In this document: piece after piece, positions 1 to 5,653 of the stretch
How positions within the stretch are numbered: the stretch's first letter is position 1
Layout of the letters: each line of letters opens with the position of its first letter
Assembly (NCBI GenBank): GCA_023265495.1
Contig: JAHFTP010000076.1
Coordinates: 1-8,007, forward strand
Source: Chlamydiota bacterium
GTDB lineage: Bacteria; Chlamydiota; Chlamydiia; Chlamydiales; Rhabdochlamydiaceae
Direction of reading: 5' to 3'
Length of the DNA stretch: 8,007 bases
Translations under genes and position numbers: made by a program
The notes under the pieces: model-generated
Databases searched by the model: none
Told to the model about the DNA's origin: nothing
The model's input: only the letters and a program-made list of their open reading frames with translations

Positions 1-717
1 GAACACCTGCAACAAAAAATTAATGATCTTTCCCCTTTATATTGCAAACTGCTAAGTCATGAACTAGATCTTATGAAAAAAGCTACAAGGGACCAGCTGG
101 AGGCAGAATCTTCTGATCAATACAAAAAAGCCATTCTCCAAAGAAGGATCGATTCACTGGGCAGTCGAATCAATGTGACGAAAGCCATATCAAATTATAT
201 GACCCTTCCTGCAGTTTGGACATGCAGGCTAGAGGAAGAGGTTCAGACACTGAAAAACATGCTGCATGAGCTACAAACAAAACCGTTGTCAGTGGAGCCA
301 ACGAAGGAACAAACAGATGAGATCACGCATGTCTTAGAGGTTAGAACCCAGAATCGGCTTTTGGAAGATCTGAGCCGTAATTCAGGATTTCTGGATACGC
401 TCCCCGCTATACCGCGTTCGAGTGGCAGGGATTCTTTTGAGTATACAGTTGTCGACAAGTTTTTACCTAAGAGCGAGACGATATATCGTGATTCGAAACA
501 ATGCGCCCCAGAAAAAGAAATCTTGGGAAACCATATAAAACGTTTTAAGGAGACCTTCGTGCCACAGATGCGACTGGCTCGGAAGGAGAAGCTAGAGCGC
601 GCAAATGCAGAGCTCCTGAGCCATTATACTTCTTCTAGCAGTTCTTCTTCATCGAGCGCAATAGACCCTCTAGTACTGAAAGTAGTCGAGCAGAAATTGT
701 CCCCTCCTAGAAAGTGA
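1..717 (+). CDS. Unknown helical protein, 5'-truncated by the window edge; paralogue of the gene at 3196-4491
   Basis: The reading frame is open from base 1 to a TGA at 715-717, with a TAG directly behind it, giving 238 residues without a start. An ATG at 73 is internal, because the residues before it (EHLQQ at bases 1-15) align with residues 195-199 of the complete paralogue. About 194 N-terminal residues are therefore probably missing, and the full protein would be close to 432. Shared blocks with the paralogue include FLxTLPAxP, DSFE, HIK, ETFVPQM, and the terminal VEQKLSPPR. The protein is hydrophilic and mostly helical, with no membrane segment in the visible part. A run of nine serines (bases 631-657) sits before the conserved tail and is absent from the paralogue. 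I do not recognise the family. An intrinsic terminator follows the stop codon. Confidence 0.85.
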   Translation, partial: EHLQQKINDLSPLYCKLLSHELDLMKKATRDQLEAESSDQYKKAILQRRIDSLGSRINVTKAISNYMTLPAVWTCRLEEEVQTLKNMLHELQTKPLSVEPTKEQTDEITHVLEVRTQNRLLEDLSRNSGFLDTLPAIPRSSGRDSFEYTVVDKFLPKSETIYRDSKQCAPEKEILGNHIKRFKETFVPQMRLARKEKLERANAELLSHYTSSSSSSSSSAIDPLVLKVVEQKLSPPRK

Positions 718-742
718 TAGCAAACGCTCGTATTTTCCTATG

Positions 743-774
743 CACCTCGGCTGCAAAAACAACCGAGGTGTTTT
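743..774 (+). terminator. Intrinsic terminator of the truncated paralogue
   Basis: The left arm CACCTCGGCTG (743-753) and right arm CAACCGAGGTG (760-770) pair with one mismatch around a CAAAAA loop, followed by TTTT. It begins 25 bases after the stop codon. The same hairpin, with a compensatory base-pair change, follows the second paralogue at 4520-4552. Confidence 0.9.
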
Positions 775-828
775 CGTGTGCGCCCGGCAGACAGATTCTG
801 TGGAAATGGGAAAATGGACATCGAAATC

Positions 829-900
829 GCAAGAAGAATAATCTTTTTTTTAGTTGACGACCCCACAGAAAGAGGAGTGGCTCACTGCAGAGAAAGAAGG
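829..900. repeat. Interspersed structured repeat, copy A (degenerate)
   Basis: This is one of three related segments; the others are at 1003-1090 and 4611-4703. It carries the T-tract and a 25-base block (864-888) identical to 1047-1071 in copy B. After that block it diverges, and the inner GGCTC/GAGCC stem seen in the other two copies is lost. It lies about 55 bases beyond the terminator of the upstream paralogue. No protein is evident in it. Confidence 0.75.
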
Positions 901-1002
901 GTGTAATTAAAAGTTTTAGATTAGCAGTTTTAAGTTGCTTGGAGAAGAGTAGTTAAGAGAGAATGATTAGCTCTTAAAAGGAGTTAACTATGAACAAGCA
1001 AT
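901..1002. other. Spacer with an orphan Shine-Dalgarno and start codon
   Basis: The stretch between repeat copies A and B holds no gene of usable length. An AAAAGGAG motif (977-984) stands 5 bases before an ATG at 990. The resulting frame encodes only 11 residues (MNKQFFVRKQE) and stops at 1023-1025, inside repeat copy B. It looks like a 5' gene leader abutting repeat sequence, either a remnant of a deleted gene or chance. There is no evidence that it is translated. Confidence 0.3.
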
Positions 1003-1090
1003 TTTTTGTTAGAAAGCAAGAATAATCTTTTTTTAATTGATGCTCTCACAGAAAGAGGAGTGGCTCACTGCCGAGCCCTTGTGAAGAAAG
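1003..1090. repeat. Interspersed structured repeat, copy B
   Basis: Bases 1003-1084 match 4612-4694 (copy C) with five substitutions and a one-base difference in the T-tract. The segment holds a T-tract, then an imperfect outer pairing (TCACA with TGTGA) enclosing a perfect GGCTC-actgcc-GAGCC hairpin. It ends just before the stop codon of the minus-strand MscS-type gene, so it forms that gene's 3' flank. On the minus strand the hairpin is followed by A-rich, not T-rich, sequence, so it is not a standard terminator for that gene. Confidence 0.85.
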
Positions 1091-1105
1091 AAAAACTAGC
1101 AGCGA

Positions 1106-2464
1106 TTATGTCTTGTTCTTATTAGGAGTCAAGAGGTTAGCGCCCTCTTCCGGAAGCCGTGCTTGTCTTGCCTGATTTTGGATTTCTTGCGCTTCACTGC
1201 GAAGGCCTGGTTCACTATCCGCAGCTAAGCGATCAGGCTCTGTTGAAACAGGTCCCCTAGAAACCTCTTCTGCTTTTTCTGGTTCGAGCATCTGAACAGA
1301 AATACCTTTTGGGAAAATCACTTCTCGAGCCTCATCGGGCATAGAGATCCCCCCTGCTTGGAAAGCTCGTTTGACGAGACGGATCACTGATGATCTCACC
1401 TTCAGCCAACTATGCTGACTTCCGTCTAGCCAAAAATAGACCCTTAAATTGACTGTCGCTTTGCCTAAACTATCGACTAACACCCATGGTTCTGGATCCT
1501 TAAGCACAGCTTCGTGCTTTTCCAACACCTTCAAGACAATCTCTTGTGCCTGAGAAATCGTATCGTCGTAGCCTATCCCTACAGTAAATTCCTCGCGTCG
1601 ATTCGGATTACTGGTGTAATTGCGGATGTTGCTTTTATAGACGATCGAGTTGGGAATTTGAACGTGATTGCCATCCAAAGACATGAGGAGCGTCACCCTC
1701 ATCGTAAGACCCTGAACGTACCCTGTGTATCCTGCAATCTCAACCAGATCACCGCCCTGGAAGGGATTGTGTATACTCAGCAAAATGCTCGCTAAAAAAT
1801 TCTCCGTGATATCCCGAAAAGCAATCCCCAAGATAATACCAAGCAAGCCCGTTCCGCTGATGATGGTCAATGCAGCGCCTGTCAAATTCGCCATTTCAAA
1901 AATGAGATACACTCCCAAAAGAAAGATGAGAATGCCCACGCCTCTCGCAATCACATCTTGCAATAGAGACTTGCGAAATTTGCGAAAAAGCAATTTACGA
2001 GTGGTCCAAGAACCTAAACGAGCCAGTCCCCAAGCAATCACCAGAATCACAATGCCAATGATAATCGACGGAATAGACTTAACAAGACCGCGCCAATGGT
2101 TCCGAAGGATTTGAGTGACAACGCCAACATCCCTAAAAGAAGGTTCTACTACCTCAATCTTATTGACGACTGCAACCACATTCTGGGTATTTCTCGCTAA
2201 ATTGCCGGCCCATTTTCTAAACTCTTCTTTTTTAGTGTAACCGGATAGGAAAACCATGCCCTCTTTTACTTCAACCAACACGCCTGTAAACCAACCTGTG
2301 GCATTGAGAATATCTTCAAGACGCGCTTGGATTTCGCTGTCTTGAGTGACAGGTTTAATCTCCACTCTTTCGACAGCCTGGGAAGGCACCTCTTCTTCCA
2401 TCTTTGCATCTTGCTGAGCAAAAGCAATCAAAGGAATAGCAAAAATGAAGAGAAGTACTCTCAT
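1106..2464 (-). CDS. MscS-family mechanosensitive ion channel with N-terminal BON domain
   Basis: The product is a 452-residue predicted inner-membrane channel of the small-conductance mechanosensitive type, which in this family releases solutes during hypo-osmotic shock. Residues 1-16 look like a signal peptide ending in AFA. Residues 42-106 resemble a BON domain (GWFTGVLVEV, then VFLSGY), probably periplasmic. Membrane segments are seen near 131-150 and 171-191, with a Gly/Ala-rich pore-type helix near 195-228. The MscS beta domain follows, with GGDLVEI at 237-243, HVQIPNS at 267-273 and RNYT at 281-284, then an alpha/beta C-terminal domain to about 385. The last 65 residues are a polar, Glu/Pro-rich tail. 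The start at 2464 is supported by AGGAGA 7 bases upstream. It is convergent with the paralogue to its left. The family call is firm; the BON call is moderate. Confidence 0.93.
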   Translation of the reverse strand: MRVLLFIFAIPLIAFAQQDAKMEEEVPSQAVERVEIKPVTQDSEIQARLEDILNATGWFTGVLVEVKEGMVFLSGYTKKEEFRKWAGNLARNTQNVVAVVNKIEVVEPSFRDVGVVTQILRNHWRGLVKSIPSIIIGIVILVIAWGLARLGSWTTRKLLFRKFRKSLLQDVIARGVGILIFLLGVYLIFEMANLTGAALTIISGTGLLGIILGIAFRDITENFLASILLSIHNPFQGGDLVEIAGYTGYVQGLTMRVTLLMSLDGNHVQIPNSIVYKSNIRNYTSNPNRREEFTVGIGYDDTISQAQEIVLKVLEKHEAVLKDPEPWVLVDSLGKATVNLRVYFWLDGSQHSWLKVRSSVIRLVKRAFQAGGISMPDEAREVIFPKGISVQMLEPEKAEEVSRGPVSTEPDRLAADSEPGLRSEAQEIQNQARQARLPEEGANLLTPNKNKT

Positions 2465-2515
2465 TGGGATGTCTCCTGTTTCGATGAGTCCTTAATTGGA
2501 GAAATAGTCTTTAGG

Positions 2516-2890
2516 CTAAATAATTTCAAGATCAAAGCCGTTGACCATTTGTGGACCACTGGCGTTCAAAAAAGCGAGAGAAATGACGATAGTTCGCGAT
2601 GCTTTGATGTTATAGCAAGAAATTATCAACTTGGTGCTTGCAAGGAGTAAAAGACTCCAAGGGATTTGACTCCATCTTAGCATTTTTGATAGAGCCGAAT
2701 CAGAATACCCTCCTCCACTCAACCTCTCCCATGCCTTCCAATTGATTATATTTGTAAAAACCATAGCAGTTAAGCAAAAGACTAACCATGCCCTTTGGGC
2801 ATTGGTCAGGCTTCCGCCAACTGTCTTTAGGGATTGATTCAACAGATCAATGTATTCTCCCTTACAAAAATCTAAAGCCTCTGATAGCAT
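2516..2890 (-). pseudogene. Truncated transposase remnant (N-terminal part of a DDE transposase)
   Basis: The open frame of 124 residues resembles the N-terminal domain of an IS4-like transposase group. Recognisable pieces are LTNAQRAWLVFCLTAMVFTN (28-47), WKAWERLSGGGYSDSALSKM (51-70), and SQIPWSLLLLASTKLII (74-90). In relatives as I recall them, the helix leading to a DD(S/T)D catalytic motif follows shortly after. Here the homology stops near residue 103 (RTIVIS), followed by about 20 residues that do not fit. No catalytic Asp or Glu region is present, so the product cannot be an active transposase. Only 51 bases separate its end from the MscS start, so most of the element is gone. There is no strong Shine-Dalgarno at 2890. 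I could not find terminal inverted repeats. The family call is from memory of the motif pattern, not from a search. Confidence 0.6.
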
Positions 2891-2948
2891 AATTCGCTAT
2901 TAAGTTATAAAAATTTAAGAATTAGCCTGTTACATTAATTTTGGAGAT

Positions 2949-3056
2949 ATGAAAATAGATTATTTTAAAAAAGTGGAACATCGAGAAAAAACACAAACAC
3001 CCTATCTCTTTGGTACTCATATTGATATAGCCTTCTTTCAGATTAATTACCTCTAG
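2949..3056 (+). CDS. Possible small ORF, 35 residues, unrecognised
   Basis: The frame begins MKIDYFKKVEHREKT and ends FFQINYL before a TAG at 3054-3056. A TTGGAG motif ends 3 bases before the ATG, which is close for a ribosome-binding site. The composition is mixed, with a basic N-terminal half and an aromatic-rich C-terminal half. It has no recognisable domain and could be chance or a gene fragment left beside the transposase remnant. It is listed because it has a Shine-Dalgarno-like motif, not because a function is seen. Confidence 0.2.
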   Translation: MKIDYFKKVEHREKTQTPYLFGTHIDIAFFQINYL

Positions 3057-3100
3057 GTAATGATGTTTTTACAAAAAATATTAAAATAATAAATATTTAT

Positions 3101-3130
3101 TAGACAAAAACAAACTATTATTGCTATAAT
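3101..3130 (+). promoter_or_regulatory. Predicted sigma-70-type promoter of the second paralogue
   Basis: TAGACA (3101-3106, five of six matches to TTGACA) and TATAAT (3125-3130, perfect) are separated by 18 bases. A second TATAAT at 3138-3143 could be an alternative -10. Transcription would start near 3137, leaving a leader of about 58 bases. In sequence this this AT-rich, a TATAAT match alone is weak evidence; the paired -35 makes it credible. Confidence 0.55.
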
Positions 3131-3183
3131 TATATTTTATAATAGTATTATTTTTTTACTAAGCCAAAATTAAACAAAAATTT

Positions 3184-3189
3184 AAGGAG
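3184..3189 (+). promoter_or_regulatory. Ribosome-binding site of the second paralogue
   Basis: AAGGAG lies 6 bases before the ATG at 3196 and fixes that start. A second ATG at 3191-3193 is only one base from the motif and out of frame, so it is unlikely to be used. Confidence 0.8.
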
Positions 3190-3195
3190 TATGGT

Positions 3196-4491
3196 ATGAC
3201 TACAACAATGACTATGTCGAGTGGACATGATGGAGCGGTAGAGGAGTATCGCAACAGAATTTGGCAGGCGGAAAAAGAGATAAAAAACCTATCCTCTCGA
3301 CCGGACAGTGAGCTCAAAGCAGGGGAGCTCAAAGAAAAGGTCACACGTTTACAAAGTGAGCTGGCATCCATTAAGCAAGAAGCAGAACGCATTCCAACCG
3401 AAGCTCATTGCAGGCCCCTTTTAGACGCAATTGAGGAGCTTTCCCAAGAAATGAAACCTCTTGTGCAACGAATACAATCTGTTGCGCAGCAAGCCGACAT
3501 AGCTCCTGTAAAGGCAACTCCGATCCCAGTGATATCCATAGTCCAAAACTGCACTCCTCTCTTCGCATCTGCTGTAGCCGACGCCTTGATAGTAAGCGGC
3601 AGGTTAGATATGTTGCGAGGAGAACTTGAGGGGGTTGACTTGCCTGAAGGTCCTTATGAAGCAGGCTGCCTTTTTGGGATGGTACAGCAGATGATCTCTG
3701 ACGCACACACCACAAAGACATTCCTCATAACGGCACTGGAGATACGCCCTCAGGAGCAAGGCCTGAACCTTCTTATCGAACACTTGCAACAAAGAGCCGA
3801 TGCTTTCATGCCTTTATATGACAAAATATCACATCATTCCCTAGCTAGAGCAATAGCGTATACAGAGTCCATGCTAAAAGGATCTCCTGCTGAATACACA
3901 CAAGTTTTTCTTCAAAATAGCATTAACCCGCTGAATGCTAGAATCCAGATGGCAGACTGCAACTCAAGCATTATGGGACATCTAGTCTGTGATGCACGTT
4001 GTAAAGACTTGGCACAAAAAGCAAAAGAGTCGCTGGAGAAAACTCTTAGACAAATAGAATCTACGTCAGAAAAGCCAACGGAGCCACAGAAAGTTGAGGC
4101 CGATCTTTTCTTACAAGTTACAAAACAGAGTCGGCTTCTTTCGGAACTGGGAAGAAGCGATTCAAGATTTCTGGGCACACTCCCCGCTCTGCCACTTTTG
4201 AAAGGCGTAGATAGTTTTGAGGATCAATTTATCCGGAAGACTCTAACTCCGGCAAAAGGAGTACTCGAAACGGCGAAAAGAGCAGGAATAGCTAGTCTCA
4301 GCCCAGCAATAGCGGACTTAGAACGTCATATAAAATATTGCGATGAGACCTTCGTGCCGCAGATGCAACGGGCGCGGGCGGAGAAGCGAGCGAGTGCAAA
4401 TGAAGAGCTCCAGAAGTCTATTCTATCGGGCCTGATACCTTCTGCAGTACGAGAAAAAGTCGAGCAGAAATTGTCTCCTCCTAGAACGTAG
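3196..4491 (+). CDS. Unknown helical coiled-coil protein, complete member of the duplicated family
   Basis: The product has 431 residues, with a strong Shine-Dalgarno (AAGGAG) and an upstream promoter candidate. Residues 13-66 are rich in Glu, Lys and Leu and look like a coiled coil. The middle (about 100-300) is mostly helical. No convincing membrane span or signal peptide is visible; the N-terminus is Thr/Met/Ser-rich (MTTTMTMSSG), a polar start that would be compatible with type III export in Chlamydiae, though this is only an inference. From residue 195 it aligns with the truncated gene at 1-717. Conserved blocks are QSRLL (311-315), FLGTLPALP (325-333), DSFE (339-342), HIKYCDETFVPQM (378-390) and VEQKLSPPR (422-430). 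I recognise no known domain. A near-perfect terminator follows 28 bases after the stop. It looks like a lineage-specific family. Confidence 0.9.
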   Translation: MTTTMTMSSGHDGAVEEYRNRIWQAEKEIKNLSSRPDSELKAGELKEKVTRLQSELASIKQEAERIPTEAHCRPLLDAIEELSQEMKPLVQRIQSVAQQADIAPVKATPIPVISIVQNCTPLFASAVADALIVSGRLDMLRGELEGVDLPEGPYEAGCLFGMVQQMISDAHTTKTFLITALEIRPQEQGLNLLIEHLQQRADAFMPLYDKISHHSLARAIAYTESMLKGSPAEYTQVFLQNSINPLNARIQMADCNSSIMGHLVCDARCKDLAQKAKESLEKTLRQIESTSEKPTEPQKVEADLFLQVTKQSRLLSELGRSDSRFLGTLPALPLLKGVDSFEDQFIRKTLTPAKGVLETAKRAGIASLSPAIADLERHIKYCDETFVPQMQRARAEKRASANEELQKSILSGLIPSAVREKVEQKLSPPRT

Positions 4492-4519
4492 TTCTAGAGA
4501 GTGCTCATATTTTCCTATG

Positions 4520-4552
4520 CGCCTCGGCTGCAAAAACAGCCGAGGCGTTTTT
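4520..4552 (+). terminator. Intrinsic terminator of the second paralogue
   Basis: A perfect 11-bp stem, CGCCTCGGCTG (4520-4530) with CAGCCGAGGCG (4537-4547), encloses a CAAAAA loop and is followed by TTTTT. It matches the terminator at 743-774, with a compensatory A-T to G-C change in the second base pair. Confidence 0.95.
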
Positions 4553-4610
4553 GTGTGCGCCGGAAAGCGGTTTTAAGTAGACAAAAAATCAAAGTCAGAA
4601 AGTTTTTTCC

Positions 4611-4703
4611 ATTTTTGTTAGAAAGCAAGAATAGTCTTTTTTTTAATTGACGCTCTCACAGAAAAAGGAGAGGCTCACTGCCGAGCCCCTGTGAGGGGAG
4701 AAA
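4611..4703. repeat. Interspersed structured repeat, copy C
   Basis: This is the best-formed copy. After an 8-base T-tract, CTCACAG (4655-4661) can pair with CTGTGAG (4689-4695), enclosing a GGCTC (4672-4676)/GAGCC (4683-4687) hairpin. CCCCT-gtg-AGGGG (4686-4698) is a competing small hairpin. It begins about 60 bases after the terminator of the second paralogue and ends upstream of the Nudix promoter region. It is nearly identical to copy B. Confidence 0.85.
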
Positions 4704-4709
4704 GATTCT

Positions 4710-4738
4710 CTGGAAGAAAAAAACAGCCTCTTTATAAT
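4710..4738 (+). promoter_or_regulatory. Candidate promoter of the Nudix gene
   Basis: A perfect TATAAT (4733-4738) stands 43 bases before the start codon. The -35 position at 17-base spacing (CTGGAA, 4710-4715) matches the consensus at only three of six bases, so the call rests mainly on the -10 box. Confidence 0.4.
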
Positions 4739-4780
4739 GTCTTAACTAAAAGCAGGGAATGACTCTGCCCGGAGGGTTTT

Positions 4781-5653
4781 ATGAATTTTTTTTTACTATC
4801 TAGTTACACAGCTTTGCTGTTTTCCTGTTTTCCTCTTTGTGCATGGGAAAACACCCCCAAACAAGACTCCCCTCCTGGACAGACGGCAGAATCCCCTCCG
4901 TTACATAAATACCTCGACCTTCTCAAACAATACCCAGTAGCCTTTGGACCGAGCGGCTCATGGAAAAAAGGAGAAATCGAAATTATCACCGAGCCTAAAC
5001 TCGTCCAAAAAATTGAGCATCAAACTAAGCAACGACTCCTTGGCAAAGGAGCTTCGGAAAAGCAAGCCAAAGAGTGGAGCACCGTAGGCCTTGTAGCAGA
5101 AGATAATTATTGGCTATGGGTAAGAGATGCTGTCATATTCCCGTCCGGCGTTTATGGGACCTATGACAGGATTTTGTGGAAATCAGCACTCACCGGCGTA
5201 GCGGGGGTAGGCGTCCTCCCCGTGCTATCGAATAAAAAAATTGTTTTAAACTTAACCTATAGACACGCGACGAGATGCTGGGAGATAGAACTCCCCAGAG
5301 GACAGAGAAATGCAACAGAAACACCGGAGCAAGCAGCTCAGAGAGAACTCTTAGAAGAAACAGGTTGTTCCATCGGGCAGACTGTGTACTTAGGAACACT
5401 CGCTCCAGATACAGGAGTCCTTGGCAGCCTAGTGCCCATGTATATAGGAAAAGCTTCTCTCACTGCGGATCAGGAAAAAGAATTTTCTGAAGCGATCATA
5501 GAAAACCCATGCTTTACCAAAGAAGAAATTAAAGAGGGCTTTTCCAAAGGATATATCGAGTGTCGCATCCAAGGGCAGCCCATCAAAGCCACATGCAGAG
5601 ATCCCTTTCTTTCTTACGCCCTATTCCAAGCAGAGATTAAAGGTCTTCTATAA
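4781..5653 (+). CDS. Nudix hydrolase with N-terminal signal sequence (predicted exported)
   Basis: The 290-residue product carries a Nudix box at 174-196: G174, E180, then RELLEETGC (188-196), with E192 and E193 as the expected metal ligands. The last hydrophobic position is Cys, a mild deviation. WEIELPRG just before the box resembles the WE(L)P(A/R)G lead-in of ADP-ribose-pyrophosphatase-like members, which cleave a nucleoside diphosphate linked to another group; the substrate here is unknown. Residues 1-22 form a hydrophobic signal-like sequence without Arg/Lys before the core, followed by a Pro/Ser-rich linker (23-42). About 100 residues precede the catalytic domain, longer than in minimal Nudix enzymes. 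GGAGG 5 bases upstream sets the start. Its 3' end overlaps the convergent gene by 17 bases, and I see no terminator. Family call firm, export moderate. Confidence 0.9.
   Translation: MNFFLLSSYTALLFSCFPLCAWENTPKQDSPPGQTAESPPLHKYLDLLKQYPVAFGPSGSWKKGEIEIITEPKLVQKIEHQTKQRLLGKGASEKQAKEWSTVGLVAEDNYWLWVRDAVIFPSGVYGTYDRILWKSALTGVAGVGVLPVLSNKKIVLNLTYRHATRCWEIELPRGQRNATETPEQAAQRELLEETGCSIGQTVYLGTLAPDTGVLGSLVPMYIGKASLTADQEKEFSEAIIENPCFTKEEIKEGFSKGYIECRIQGQPIKATCRDPFLSYALFQAEIKGLL

Larger units (their letters stand above)
2891..3195. other. AT-rich intergenic tract upstream of the second paralogue
   Basis: About 305 bases with no recognised gene. The right half (about 3060-3180) is extremely AT-rich and holds a good promoter candidate and the leader of the downstream gene. 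The left half contains one small open frame (2949-3056). This tract borders the transposase remnant and may include further element debris. Confidence 0.7.

Noticed and set aside
73..75. ATG at 73 as the start of the first gene.
   Set aside because: The frame is open upstream to base 1, and the preceding residues align with the paralogue, so this Met is internal.
829..1090. A CRISPR array, suggested by two similar segments in a row.
   Set aside because: There are only two adjacent copies, unequal in quality and about 170 bases apart, with no regular short spacers and no cas genes.
1003..1090. Repeat copy B as an intrinsic terminator for the MscS gene.
   Set aside because: Read on the minus strand, the hairpin is followed by A-rich sequence instead of a T-tract.
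1514..2114. Plus-strand open frames within the MscS-type region.
   Set aside because: They are antisense to a clearly recognisable MscS coding sequence and show no domain of their own.
2327..2650. Plus-strand frame of 107 residues spanning the MscS start and the transposase remnant.
   Set aside because: It crosses two minus-strand coding regions and has no recognisable domain or convincing ribosome-binding site.
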